Below are positions 23,850-32,524 of a stretch of 54,144 bases of DNA, in pieces. Under the pieces are notes generated by a model that saw nothing but the letters and a program-made list of their open reading frames with translations, was not told where the DNA came from and made no database searches. The stretch is taken from contig NZ_FZOT01000024.1 of the NCBI RefSeq assembly GCF_900188095.1, positions 1 to 54,144 on the forward strand, written 5' to 3'. Made by a program: the position numbers and the translations under genes. Source of the stretch: Noviherbaspirillum humi (GTDB lineage Bacteria; Pseudomonadota; Gammaproteobacteria; Burkholderiales; Burkholderiaceae_D). The first letter of the stretch is position 1. Each line of letters starts with the position of its first letter.

Positions 23850-24164
23850 ATGTTCAAGAAATCCAAAGGCGGTTCCAGCTTCAAGAACGGCAAGGTGTCG
23901 TCGGGCGCGGCCGACAGGAAGGAAATTCTGGAGGCGCTGGGTTATGCCTTCGACAGCGTGACCCGGAAATCGGGATGGAGCTGGAGCACGGCGGATGCCA
24001 GTTCCGAGCAAAACCAGCCCACCGAAGGCGATGCCATCGCAGATGCCTGGCGCGATGCCGGCGAGCGCACCCAGGCAGCGATGAATATCCCGGCTGAAAC
24101 CTGGGAGCGCATGAGCGACAAGGAACAGGCCGAACTGGTGCAGGAAGCGCTGGCCGGTTCATGA
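23850..24164 (+). CDS. Hypothetical small protein downstream of infA
   Basis: The 104-residue soluble protein has a basic start (MFKKSKGGSSFKNGK), a GYAFDSVTRKSGWSWSTAD segment and an acidic helical C-terminus (ETWERMSDKEQAELVQEALAG). It lies 24 bp after infA and is probably co-transcribed. I do not recognise a domain. A GC-rich hairpin at 24183-24200 follows the stop but has no T-run. Confidence 0.65.
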   Translation: MFKKSKGGSSFKNGKVSSGAADRKEILEALGYAFDSVTRKSGWSWSTADASSEQNQPTEGDAIADAWRDAGERTQAAMNIPAETWERMSDKEQAELVQEALAGS

Positions 24165-24319
24165 GCGCCTGAAGCCCTGAGCGCCCGCGCTTGCGCGGGC
24201 CCCTGTTCCAAGGTGGGAGCGGGTCTGCGCACCGGATCCCGGGATCGATCCCCCTCATTTCGTGCCCGCAGCCGCCGCAACCGGTATCCCGCGTGCGACG
24301 GCCGGCATGGCGCAACGAG

Positions 24320-25294
24320 TCAGAGGTCCAGCCCGAACAGCCTGATCGCGTTCTGCCGTCCAATCTTGACGCGGTCGTTCTCGCTGATGTGAACGCTGTC
24401 GAACCAGGTCGCCGCATCCTCATGCTTCTCGAACGGATAGTCGACCGAGAACATGATGCGGTCGGCGCCCATCTCCAGCATGGAGCTCAGCAGCGTCGGC
24501 GTCCGGAAATTGCCGCTGGTGGTGAGGTGGACATTGCTGCGCAGGTAGTCGCCGATCTCGCGGTCGGCGCGCAGGCCCCGGCGTCCCTTGCGCAGGATGT
24601 GGTCGATGCGCCAGATGTTGAACGGAATTCCCTCGCCGAAGTGTCCGAGGATCATCTGCAGCTGGGGATGGCGGTCGAACAGGCCGCTGCCCATCAGGCG
24701 CAGCGCATGGGCGCTGGTCTCCACCGCAAATGCCCAAGTCGGGCCGGTCAGCCAGTGGTTGTCCTCGTAGATCGGCTCGCGCTGCAGCAGCGGATCGCGC
24801 GGATGCATGTAGAACGGCTTTTCCAGCGCGGCCGCCGCCTGCCAGAAATCCCGGTACTGGTCGGCGTCGTAGTAGGCCACCGTATTCTCGTCGCCGACCT
24901 GGCAGAAGCCGTTGACCAGGAAGCCGTGGAAACCGAGCTCCTTCACGCATCGCTCCAGCTCGCGCGCCGCGGCTTCCGGATCCTGCATCGGCAGCGCGGC
25001 GAAGCCGCCGAAGCGCTTCGGATGGCGCGCGACCTGCTCCGCCAGGATGTCGTTGGCCTTGCGTGCCACCTCGATGGCGCGCGGAACATCGTGAATCGCC
25101 TGCACCGCCGGCGAATTCAGCGACAGGATGGCGTACTCGACGCCATGCTTGTCCATCTGCTCCAGGCGCTGGGTCTCGAAATCGAGCAGCTTCGATTTCA
25201 GTCCCTCCCACACTTCCGGTCGGGCGTAGACCTGGGAATCGCCGATGGTGTCGGCGATGGCGAAATGTTCTTCGAGCGCTATCTTTCCTTGCAT
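24320..25294 (-). CDS. Gamma-resorcylate (2,6-dihydroxybenzoate) decarboxylase-like enzyme
   Basis: The 324-residue amidohydrolase-fold protein has E8 and H10 (MQGKIALEEHF), H164 (FYMHPRD), H218 (ILGHFGEG) and the Asp of FSVDYPFE, the metal and catalytic positions described for Rhizobium gamma-resorcylate decarboxylase (E8, H10, H164, H218, D287). It would release CO2 from 2,6-dihydroxybenzoate to give resorcinol, or act on a close analogue. Next to it are a flavin reductase and an oxygenase, which resembles the gra-type resorcinol pathway. ACAGGAGA fixes the start at 25294. The gap of 88 bp to the reductase stop suggests one operon. Confidence 0.85.
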   Translation of the reverse strand: MQGKIALEEHFAIADTIGDSQVYARPEVWEGLKSKLLDFETQRLEQMDKHGVEYAILSLNSPAVQAIHDVPRAIEVARKANDILAEQVARHPKRFGGFAALPMQDPEAAARELERCVKELGFHGFLVNGFCQVGDENTVAYYDADQYRDFWQAAAALEKPFYMHPRDPLLQREPIYEDNHWLTGPTWAFAVETSAHALRLMGSGLFDRHPQLQMILGHFGEGIPFNIWRIDHILRKGRRGLRADREIGDYLRSNVHLTTSGNFRTPTLLSSMLEMGADRIMFSVDYPFEKHEDAATWFDSVHISENDRVKIGRQNAIRLFGLDL

Positions 25295-25382
25295 GCTTGT
25301 CTCCTGTTGAATCCATATAAGCAATCATCCGGCGCTTCGCGAGCCAACTCGCCGGCCCGCCAGGCCGGTTTTTCTCAAACAT

Positions 25383-25940
25383 TCAGGAAGCGGTTTCCCT
25401 GGCTTTCCTGAGCGCGTCGGCAATCTCGTCCACCGGGCCCAGCCTGCCGGCGTGCGCCACCAGCGGCGCCGCAGCGCAGGATGAAAACCGCTCCACCCTG
25501 CCGATCAGGATGGTGTGGTCGCCTTCCTTGTGCCGCGAATAGGTGCTGCATTCGAACGTGGCGAGCGCGCCGCGCAAGCGCGGGCAGCCGTGCAGGCCAG
25601 CCTCGAACTCGGACACATACTTTTCGAACTTGTCGGGCGCGGGTCGGGCGAAATGCAGGGCCAGTTCCTGGTGTTCCTCCGCCAGGACATGAATGGCGAA
25701 TCGGCCGCTTCCGAGGAACGCGTCGGCGCTCCTGGCATCGTCGCGAATGCTCCATAAAACCAGCGGCGGCTGCAGCGACACGGACGAGAACGAGTTGATC
25801 GTCATGCCTTCGCGCTTGCCGTCCTCGCCGACGGTGGTGACCAGGCAGACGCCCGTCATGAAAGCGCTCAACGCCATGCGCAGCTGCCGCGAATCGGCGT
25901 TCGGCGGTGCGGCTTCCAGGCCATCGATCCAGGAGTACAT
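25383..25940 (-). CDS. Flavin reductase component of a two-component monooxygenase
   Basis: The 185-residue protein has the flavin-reductase-like FMN-binding fold of HpaC/HsaB proteins: FMTGVCLVTTVGEDGKREGMTINSFSSVSLQPPLVLWSI in the first half (about 28-66) and GDHTILIGRVERF in the second. It uses NAD(P)H to reduce free FMN or FAD and supplies it to the oxygenase encoded 16 bp upstream. Both are cytoplasmic. GGGGA lies before the ATG. Confidence 0.9.
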   Translation of the reverse strand: MYSWIDGLEAAPPNADSRQLRMALSAFMTGVCLVTTVGEDGKREGMTINSFSSVSLQPPLVLWSIRDDARSADAFLGSGRFAIHVLAEEHQELALHFARPAPDKFEKYVSEFEAGLHGCPRLRGALATFECSTYSRHKEGDHTILIGRVERFSSCAAAPLVAHAGRLGPVDEIADALRKARETAS

Positions 25941-25956
25941 GTTTTCCCCGGCTTTG

Positions 25957-27219
25957 TTAGTACTGGCCCTTGGGTTCGAGGCCCAGCAAGTGCTGGCCGC
26001 ACATGGACGATACGGCGTCCCAGTTCAGGCTGATGTGCTTCGAAATCGCATTGCCGTCACGCCACATGCGCTGCAGCGGCTGACTCAGCGCCAGGCCGGC
26101 GCCGCCGACGCAGGTAAACAGCGCATCGATGGCTTCACGGGACAGCTTGGCCGCGAATGCGTGGTCGCGCCGGTTGCGGATGCGATGTTCGACGCTGATC
26201 TTTTGTCCGCAGGCCGCCATGGCTTCGACCTCGGCGGTGTCCCGGTAGATCAGCAAGCGCGCCGCGTCGAGCGAGGCGGTCGCTTCGGCCAGTCTCGACT
26301 GCACCGGGAAAAAGTCGCACAGCTGCGCGCCGCCGCCGGCGACGGCGCCGCGCGTCACGCGCGAACCGGCCATCGCGATGAATTCGTCGATCGCGCCCTG
26401 GGCCGTGCCCAGCAGCGGCGACACCAGGCAAACCGGCACGGCGGACAGGAACGGGATGCGATAGAGCGGATTGAGGTTCACCAGGCTGCCCGGCGGTGCA
26501 TTCGACGAGAGTTCGGCAAAGGTGATCTTCCGGTGCTCAGGCACGAAAGTCGGCTTGTCGATGGCCACCGTCTTGGAGCCGGTGCCCGCCTGGCCGGCGA
26601 CGAACCAGGTATCGTCGATCTCCCAGTCCTCGCGCGGCGCCAGCAGAAAGCCCGGGTAAGGCGCCGGATGCTCGTCATCCGGCGGAAACATGACGCCGAC
26701 CAGTGCCCACTGCGAGTTGTCGATATTCGACGCCCAGTGCCATTTACCCTCAATCAGGTAGCCGCCGTCGGTGCGCGCCGCCTTGACGGATGGCGCATAG
26801 GAGACGCACACGATGGCATCGGGATTGGCGTTCCAGACGTCTTCCTGCGCCTGCAGCGGGAAGGTGCCGACCAGCCACTGGTGAACGGCGCCCAGCGAAC
26901 AGCTCCAGGAAGAGGAGGTGCATCCGCGCCCCAGTTCGCTGATGATGTCGATGAATGCGGTGAAGCCGTATTCATAGCCGCCGAAGCGCGCGGGCTGCAT
27001 CAGCTTGTAGAAGCCCGCATCCCGGAATTCGCGGCTGGTCTGGTCGGAGACGCGGCGCTCCGCTTCGGTACGCTGCGCCCTTTCCTTCAGCCGGGGCACC
27101 AGTTCGCGGGCATTGTCGATCAATTGGTCTATCGACGGCGCATCCGCGACAGGGGAGCTGCGTCCGATCGCATCGCGCAATCCGAGGTCGCCGTAGGTGA
27201 ATCTGGCTCGGTCATTCAT
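25957..27219 (-). CDS. Flavin-dependent oxygenase component (acyl-CoA dehydrogenase fold; DszC/HsaA-like)
   Basis: The 420-residue protein has the acyl-CoA dehydrogenase fold in its group D monooxygenase form: N-terminal helical part to about 130, GKWHWASNIDNSQWALVGV in the beta domain and a C-terminal four-helix domain with a Ser/His-containing HISLNWDAV end. Relatives hydroxylate phenols with reduced flavin and O2. With the decarboxylase and reductase beside it, hydroxylation of resorcinol to hydroxyquinol (as by the gra system) is the leading hypothesis. AAGGAGAA upstream selects the start at 27219. It begins the operon, behind the operator at 27265-27282. Confidence 0.87.
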   Translation of the reverse strand: MNDRARFTYGDLGLRDAIGRSSPVADAPSIDQLIDNARELVPRLKERAQRTEAERRVSDQTSREFRDAGFYKLMQPARFGGYEYGFTAFIDIISELGRGCTSSSWSCSLGAVHQWLVGTFPLQAQEDVWNANPDAIVCVSYAPSVKAARTDGGYLIEGKWHWASNIDNSQWALVGVMFPPDDEHPAPYPGFLLAPREDWEIDDTWFVAGQAGTGSKTVAIDKPTFVPEHRKITFAELSSNAPPGSLVNLNPLYRIPFLSAVPVCLVSPLLGTAQGAIDEFIAMAGSRVTRGAVAGGGAQLCDFFPVQSRLAEATASLDAARLLIYRDTAEVEAMAACGQKISVEHRIRNRRDHAFAAKLSREAIDALFTCVGGAGLALSQPLQRMWRDGNAISKHISLNWDAVSSMCGQHLLGLEPKGQY

Positions 27220-27264
27220 CAGTAGTTCTCCTTGCAAGTCGGGTGTCGAGTGCACAGCCGCTTA

Positions 27265-27282
27265 TTGTTGCATTTACAAATA
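27265..27282 (-). promoter_or_regulatory. Operator-like site upstream of the oxygenase operon
   Basis: On the minus strand TATTTGTAAATGCAACAA matches 13 of 18 bases of the palindrome at 28732-28749 in front of the MarR gene, sharing TATTTG and ATGCAA. It lies 46 bases upstream of the oxygenase ATG. Binding by the MarR protein encoded at 28804 is inferred. Confidence 0.5.
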
Positions 27283-27484
27283 AAATGCCGGTTCACTGGT
27301 GATGCTGAATACGGCGAAAATCGACCATTGGGGCCAGATGCTGCCGAGAGGCCGCTGCGGCTGGGTCGCCGCAGAACTAAACAACGCCTGACCGCACGAT
27401 TGCCCTGCAGCGGTCTTGCACTTCATCCAGGACAGCCCGCCGGCCGGGATACCGCAGCGGCAAGGGTCAGGCGCGCCTGGGCTG

Positions 27485-28651
27485 CTACATGCCGCATTTG
27501 GCGGAATAGGCGTCCTTGTGCTCGGTCAGCACGGTGCCGAGCATCTTGATGGCCTGCTTGCCGCCCTCCTTCACCACCTCGAAGGCATAGTAATTCTGGA
27601 TCGGGAGATTGTTCGTGTTGAAGCGGAACGGGCCCCGGACCGACTTGAATTCCTGGCCTGCCGCCTTGACCGCTGCGGCAAGCGCCTTCCTGTCGTTGAG
27701 ATTGGCGCCCACCTTGGCGACGGCGACATCGAGCAGACGCGCGGCATCGTAGCCCGTGGCGGCATACTCGCTCGGCGTTCGCTTGTACCTGGCCTCGAAC
27801 GCAGAGACGAATTTCTTGTTTTCGGGATTGTCGACGGCGACATCCCACATCGCGCCCGAGTAGGTGCCGACGGCGGCGTCGCCGAGAGCTGGCATGGTGG
27901 TGCCATCGACGGTGAATACGGAGAAATTCGGCAGTTTCTTCAACAGGCCGGCCTGGCTCGACTGACGTATGTAGTTCACGCCCATTCCGCCCGGATAGAA
28001 GGCAAATACCGCGTCGGCCTGGCTGCCGGCGAGCTGGGCGATTTCGGCGGAATAATCCGTCTGGCCGATCTGGGTGTACACCTCATCGATGATCTCGCCC
28101 TTGTAGTAGCGCTTGAATCCGGCGAGCATGTCCTTGCCTGCCTGGAAGTTCGGCGCCAGCAGATAAACCTTCTTGTATCCCTTTTCCTGCACGAACTTGC
28201 CCATGGCTTCGGCTGCGCCATCGTTCTGCCAGGCGAGCGAAAACAGGTTTGGCGAGCAGGCGGCTCCGGCGATCGGCGACGGACCGGCCTGCGTGGCAAT
28301 GGCGACGACGCCCGACTCGGCGATCGGCTTGAGGCTGGCCATCAGCACATTGGAAAACCCCAGGCCGAGGATCACATTGACCTTGTCCTTTTCGATGTAC
28401 TTGCGCACGGTCTGCAAGCCGAGTTCGGGCTTCAGGCGGTCATCCTCCCGGAGCACGGTGGCGGCCTGCCCGCCGAGCTTGCCGTTGAGCTGCTCCAGCC
28501 CGAGCATGAAACCGTCGATCTGATCCTGCCCGACGGCCGCTTCGCCGCCCGACAGCACGCCGGTAAAGCCTATCTTGACCTGCGCCGATGCAGCCGATGC
28601 CGACAGCAAAGCAGCGACCGCCACGGGAACCAATGAGAAATGAAAGCGCAT
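27485..28651 (-). CDS. Orphan LivJ-type substrate-binding protein
   Basis: The 388-residue protein has a signal peptide (cleavage about after ASA at 23) and a type-I periplasmic binding fold like the one used for aromatic acids and amino acids (VKIGFTGVLSGGEAAVGQDQ at the start of the mature part, SLKPIAESGVVAIATQAG in lobe 1). A CxxC-like pair AACS/AKCGM is present. No permease or ATPase genes adjoin, so it must share a transporter, for example LivHMGF elsewhere. CAGGAGAC precedes the ATG. Divergent from the MarR gene with operators between, it probably takes up the aromatic acid degraded by the neighbouring enzymes. Confidence 0.9.
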   Translation of the reverse strand: MRFHFSLVPVAVAALLSASAASAQVKIGFTGVLSGGEAAVGQDQIDGFMLGLEQLNGKLGGQAATVLREDDRLKPELGLQTVRKYIEKDKVNVILGLGFSNVLMASLKPIAESGVVAIATQAGPSPIAGAACSPNLFSLAWQNDGAAEAMGKFVQEKGYKKVYLLAPNFQAGKDMLAGFKRYYKGEIIDEVYTQIGQTDYSAEIAQLAGSQADAVFAFYPGGMGVNYIRQSSQAGLLKKLPNFSVFTVDGTTMPALGDAAVGTYSGAMWDVAVDNPENKKFVSAFEARYKRTPSEYAATGYDAARLLDVAVAKVGANLNDRKALAAAVKAAGQEFKSVRGPFRFNTNNLPIQNYYAFEVVKEGGKQAIKMLGTVLTEHKDAYSAKCGM

Positions 28652-28731
28652 GCTCGTCTCCTGTCATTGAGAAAGGTTCGTACCTTTTCATGCCTGCCAC
28701 CGGTGGCTCAGCATCGTTCCGGCGGTATTTT

Positions 28732-28749
28732 TATTTGCAGATGCAAATA
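28732..28749. promoter_or_regulatory. MarR-type palindromic operator 1
   Basis: TATTTGC-AGAT-GCAAATA is a perfect 7-bp inverted repeat with a 4-base spacer, placed between the divergent binding-protein and MarR genes. Related copies occur at 28765-28782 and 27265-27282. Confidence 0.65.
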
Positions 28750-28764
28750 TATTGCACCACCTTT

Positions 28765-28782
28765 TATTTGAAAACGCAAGCA
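28765..28782. promoter_or_regulatory. MarR-type operator 2 (imperfect copy)
   Basis: TATTTGAAAACGCAAGCA matches operator 1 at 13 of 18 positions in the same orientation and lies 22 bases before the MarR start codon, suiting autoregulation. Confidence 0.4.
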
Positions 28783-28803
28783 CTTTTGTGCTAATCTTTC
28801 ACC

Positions 28804-29277
28804 ATGGCCGAAGCTGATCATTTTGTCCTGCAGGACTATTCCCTTGAAAATGCCCTTCCCTACCTGCTCAACCGGGCAGGCGTGCGCATCGGCGAATCCT
28901 TTTCCATCGAGATCCAGAAGTTCAACATCACGCTGCCCATGTGGCGCGTGCTTGCCTCGCTGCTGCACGAAAACGGCCAGCGCATGACGCAGCTTGCCGA
29001 GCACACGTCCATCGACATCTCGACGTTGTCGCGCCTGGTGGGCACACTGGAAAAGAAGGAACTGGTGAAGCGCAAGCCTTCGCTCGAAGACAGGCGTTCG
29101 GTGACGGTGGTGTTAACCAAATCCGGCAAGAACCTGGCGGTTCAGGTTGCCCCGCTGGCAGACCTGTACGAAAGAATCGCGCTGACGAACATATCGCTGG
29201 AAGAAGCGGTGCTGCTCAAGCAGTTGCTGCGGAAGATCTATACGAACATCTCATCGCTCGGGCCGCAGGTAACGTAG
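28804..29277 (+). CDS. MarR-family regulator of the aromatic operon
   Basis: The 157-residue protein has the MarR winged helix: FNITLPMWRVLASLLHENGQ, MTQLAEHTSIDISTLSRLVGTLEKKELVKR (recognition helix) and the wing SLEDRRSVTVVLT. MarR proteins of this type repress aromatic catabolic genes until an aromatic ligand binds. The gene is divergent from the binding protein, with two palindromic sites between them and a third before the oxygenase operon, so it probably controls 24320-28651. No ribosome-binding site is evident. Confidence 0.92.
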   Translation: MAEADHFVLQDYSLENALPYLLNRAGVRIGESFSIEIQKFNITLPMWRVLASLLHENGQRMTQLAEHTSIDISTLSRLVGTLEKKELVKRKPSLEDRRSVTVVLTKSGKNLAVQVAPLADLYERIALTNISLEEAVLLKQLLRKIYTNISSLGPQVT

Positions 29278-29397
29278 AAGGCTCTTCCGGCGCCGTGGGC
29301 TTGGGCGCGATGTTGCCTGCCTTGAACCGGCCCCGGAAGACAATCAAGGACGCGGGGTGGATCGCTCCAGCTCGTCTGAAGCGATCCCGACTGCGCC

Positions 29398-31314
29398 TCA
29401 ACCTTGCGGCAACATGAAGCCCGCAAAGAAATCGGCCAGGGCTCGGTGGGCATCCAAAGGCAGCACCAGGGCGATGTACTGGTCTGGCCGAACCACCACC
29501 AGCGCACCCTGCTCCCGATTCACGCCGCGCAGGTCGAAGATATCGGGGCCATGCTTGAGCCTGGCGCTGAACACCTTCTCGTAATCATGCAGGCCATGGC
29601 GCCCTTTCTGCGGCCACAACAGTGCCGGCATGGTTTCGATCGCGAGGTCGACATGGCTGTCCTGGAACACGGCGCGCAGGTCGAATACGGCGTCCGGGTC
29701 CTGGTTCGCGGCCGTGTATCGGCGCACCGGCGAATCGGGCGAGGTTTCGAGAAAGCGGCACAGGGCGCGCACGCCGCTGCCGTCGTCCGAAGCATCGTTC
29801 CTGCCGGCGAAGGCGTAAAGCCGCCAGCGTCCGTCGGCCTTGCCTGCGTGGCCCAGATGGACCACCTTGGCATCGGTAATGCGCAGCACTTCGGCCGAGT
29901 GGAAGCGCGTTCCCACTTCAAAGCCCGTGGCCAGGGCTTGATGCGTCTGGTCGCCGCAAATCAGCGAGGCGCTGTACTTCGTGCCCATGCCGGCGGTGAA
30001 GCGCAGGTGCTGCTCGAAATACTTCTGGAACTCCTTGGGGTCCACGCCGCCGCCGCTGCCATCGGCCGGCTTTTCGCTGATCATCCTGGCCCACTCGCTG
30101 TCGAAGTCGATCAGCTGCTTTCCCACCGTCCGGCGCTCGGCGTTGTAGCTGTGCAGCAGCGAGGGAGGACACTGGCCGCGCAGCACGGCGGCCAGCTTCC
30201 AGCCGAGATTGAAGGTGTCCTGCATCGAGAAGTTCATGCCCTGGCCCGCCTTCGGGCTGTGGGTATGGCAGGCGTCGCCGGCGATGAATACCCGCGGCAG
30301 CTTTTCATTCTCCTGTCCGGCGGTGACGTTGTCGTACTTGTCGCAGATGCGGTGGCCGATCTCGTACACCGACCACCAGGCCACTTCCTTCACATCCAGC
30401 GTGTAGGGATGGAAGATGCGCTGCGCCGCGCCGATCAGCTGCTCAACCGTGATCTGGCGCTGCGCCACGCGTTCATCCTCGCCCAGCTTGTCCATTTCCA
30501 CGTACAGCCGCGCGAGATACCCGCCCTCGCGCGGAATGATCAGCAGGCTGCCCGCGCGGGACTGGATCGCCACCTTGTAGCGCACGTCCGGAAAGTCGGT
30601 CACCGCCAGCACATCCATCACGCCCCAGGCCTGGTGCGCCGCCTCGCCCATCAATTCGCGTCCGATGGCGGCGCGGGTGGCGCTGCGCGCGCCGTCGCAG
30701 CCGACCACGTAGCGGGCGCGCACCGTCTCCCGCTGCCCGGCATGCGCCGGATCCGTGCGCTCCAGCGTCACCGTCACCGGATAATCCGCCGCCGACTCGT
30801 CCACCTTCACATCCAGCAGCTTGCGCGCGTAATGCGGCTCCAGCCGGCTGGGCGAATTGCGCATGGTCTCGAGGTAGAAATCGTGGACGCGCGCCTGGTT
30901 GAGCACCACGTGCGGAAACTCCGACAGGCCGTCCTCGGTGTCTTGCACGCGTCCATGGCGCACGATGTTGCGCGGGTTATCTTCGTCCGGCTTCCAGAAC
31001 GTGACCTCGTTGATCCAGCAGGATTCCTTGAGGACACGCTCGGCGAAATTGAAGGCCTCGAACATTTCCATCGTGCGGCAGGCAATGCCGTCGGCCTGCC
31101 CTTTCTCCAGCGGCCCGTCCTTCTGCTCGACGATGGCGGTGTGAATTTCAGGAAACGCCGCGAGCTGCGCGGCGAGCGTCAGCCCGGCCGGGCCGCAGCC
31201 GACGATGAGGACATCCACCTGCGCAGGCGCGCTATCGGTGTGCGGTCGGGCGAGGGGCGAAGCGGGATGAAGATGCGGATCGCCGGGGCGAAATCCGTCG
31301 AGATGAAATTGCAT
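29398..31314 (-). CDS. mobA: FAD-dependent aromatic hydroxylase, 3-hydroxybenzoate 4-monooxygenase-like
   Basis: The 638-residue protein is of the p-hydroxybenzoate hydroxylase fold with the long phenol-hydroxylase C-terminus: GCGPAG (39-44) FAD site, VGCDGARSATR, FIAGDACHTHSPKAGQGMN, and a thioredoxin-like C-terminal domain (about 450-638). Length and motifs match MobA of Comamonas (639 aa), which turns 3-hydroxybenzoate into protocatechuate. Phenol 2-monooxygenase is the main alternative. AGGAGA 6 bases upstream supports the start at 31314. It converges on the MarR gene and is probably monocistronic. Confidence 0.85.
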   Translation of the reverse strand: MQFHLDGFRPGDPHLHPASPLARPHTDSAPAQVDVLIVGCGPAGLTLAAQLAAFPEIHTAIVEQKDGPLEKGQADGIACRTMEMFEAFNFAERVLKESCWINEVTFWKPDEDNPRNIVRHGRVQDTEDGLSEFPHVVLNQARVHDFYLETMRNSPSRLEPHYARKLLDVKVDESAADYPVTVTLERTDPAHAGQRETVRARYVVGCDGARSATRAAIGRELMGEAAHQAWGVMDVLAVTDFPDVRYKVAIQSRAGSLLIIPREGGYLARLYVEMDKLGEDERVAQRQITVEQLIGAAQRIFHPYTLDVKEVAWWSVYEIGHRICDKYDNVTAGQENEKLPRVFIAGDACHTHSPKAGQGMNFSMQDTFNLGWKLAAVLRGQCPPSLLHSYNAERRTVGKQLIDFDSEWARMISEKPADGSGGGVDPKEFQKYFEQHLRFTAGMGTKYSASLICGDQTHQALATGFEVGTRFHSAEVLRITDAKVVHLGHAGKADGRWRLYAFAGRNDASDDGSGVRALCRFLETSPDSPVRRYTAANQDPDAVFDLRAVFQDSHVDLAIETMPALLWPQKGRHGLHDYEKVFSARLKHGPDIFDLRGVNREQGALVVVRPDQYIALVLPLDAHRALADFFAGFMLPQG

Positions 31315-31530
31315 GAGCGGTCTCCTCTTGGTTATTACCGCCATTGTATTTCATGGCTTGGTCCGGCGGGGCCGGACAATAAGTGCTGGAGAAAGGACTA
31401 AGCCGGCATGACGGTCGTGTTCGTCCACCGATGCCGGTTCGTGCGATAACGGCGAAACCCGGCCGCTTCCATCCGGTTTTCCGGAAGGGCCGCGCGCCGC
31501 CCTCGTGCGACATGCCGAAGCGAGGTTCAT

Positions 31531-31920
31531 CTAGTGGTGGTAGCGATACTCCTGCGTCAGGCCGCCGTAGCCATAGGATGCCGCCCGCACATCTTGCACA
31601 TAAATGTAGCTTTCCTCGTGCACGCTGCCGAGGATCCTGGCGAAGCCGTCGAACGCCTCCCGGATATAAAGCGCTTTCTCATCCTTCGTGTTGGTTTCGT
31701 CCGTGATCTTGATGTCGAAATAAAAGCTGTTCTTTCCCTGCTCGCTCAGCGATCTGCCGCCGACTATCCAGCTTTCCGGGTCGACGTAGTCGATCGCAAT
31801 CGACGTCACTTCCCGTTTCTTCCTGAGGATGCGCGTGGTGAGGTCCAGAAGGAATTCGGCGATTTCCCTGGTCAGTTCAGGCGACTTTGCAGCGCTTACC
31901 TTGACGTTCAGTATGGGCAT
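31531..31920 (-). CDS. Tautomerase-superfamily protein
   Basis: The 129-residue protein begins M-P-I-L-N-V, so Pro would be the N-terminal catalytic residue after Met removal, as in 4-oxalocrotonate tautomerase and relatives. It is longer than 4-OT (about 62 aa), like the fused tautomerases, and has TSIAIDYVDPESWIVGG in the middle. It probably isomerises an enol/keto acid from ring cleavage. GGAGAA precedes the ATG, and an operator-like sequence at 31935-31952 lies 15 bases upstream. It follows the MarR gene at 31968 in the same direction. Confidence 0.8.
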   Translation of the reverse strand: MPILNVKVSAAKSPELTREIAEFLLDLTTRILRKKREVTSIAIDYVDPESWIVGGRSLSEQGKNSFYFDIKITDETNTKDEKALYIREAFDGFARILGSVHEESYIYVQDVRAASYGYGGLTQEYRYHH

Positions 31921-31934
31921 TTCATTCTCCGTTT

Positions 31935-31952
31935 AGTTAGCTATGCAACTAC
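31935..31952. promoter_or_regulatory. Second-type MarR operator before the tautomerase gene
   Basis: AGTTAGCTATGCAACTAC is identical at 17 of 18 bases to 32406-32423, the region before the neighbouring MarR gene. The two flank that gene, one before each coding region. Confidence 0.65.
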
Positions 31953-31967
31953 ATTGGTAAAAAAATT

Positions 31968-32384
31968 TCACTCCAGCGTGGAGCGCACTTTCCTCATCCT
32001 CGACACGGCTTCGTCGAAGTGGCCTTGACCGAGTTCCTGCTTCAGCCGCCTCGTCACCGCGGCGCTTGCGGCATTGAGGCCGTCTTTCATGCCTTGCGCC
32101 AAGGCCGTCGGATGGATGGCAAACTCCCTGCCGTCCGTCTCGGTGGCGCGGCGTTCCACCAGTCCCAGCTTCTGCAAGCCATCCAGCGTCCGGCTGGCGG
32201 TGGGCCGGGAGATGGCCAGTTCCCGGGCCAGTTCGTTCTGCAGCAGCGCCGGCTTGGCCAGCACCACCCGCAGCATGAAGGCTTGAGAGGGTGTGAGGCC
32301 GAATGGCTTGAAAGCCTGCGTCCATACCCGCTCCAGCGAGCGGGCCAGCGCAGTGGTATTGAAATAAAGGCAGTGGTCGAACAT
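31968..32384 (-). CDS. MarR-family regulator (tautomerase-linked)
   Basis: The 138-residue protein has a MarR winged helix: FGLTPSQAFMLRVVLAKP, LLQNELARELAISRPTASRTLDGLQKLGLVERR and the wing ETDGREFAIHPT. It is followed by the tautomerase gene in the same direction, and the same 18-base site lies before both genes, so it probably represses itself and the tautomerase. The ligand is unknown. There is no obvious ribosome-binding site at ATG 32384. Confidence 0.9.
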   Translation of the reverse strand: MFDHCLYFNTTALARSLERVWTQAFKPFGLTPSQAFMLRVVLAKPALLQNELARELAISRPTASRTLDGLQKLGLVERRATETDGREFAIHPTALAQGMKDGLNAASAAVTRRLKQELGQGHFDEAVSRMRKVRSTLE

Positions 32385-32405
32385 GAAGGCATTTTAGGCA
32401 TAAAA

Positions 32406-32423
32406 AGTTAGCTATGCAATTAC
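32406..32423. promoter_or_regulatory. Second-type MarR operator before the MarR gene
   Basis: AGTTAGCTATGCAATTAC lies 22 bases upstream of the MarR ATG and is the 17/18 partner of 31935-31952. It would cover the promoter and allow autorepression. Confidence 0.65.
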
Positions 32424-32524
32424 TTTCGAGGCCCGGTCGGATTTATTTTTGTCCGCACGCCCACCAGCAGTCCCCTTCTCCCATGCCAGCGGGGATCGGA
32501 CTTGCGGCCACGGATACAGAGCCT

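Noticed and set aside
24183-24200. GC hairpin after the protein that follows infA, as a terminator
   Set aside because: A good stem but no T-run, so an intrinsic terminator cannot be claimed.
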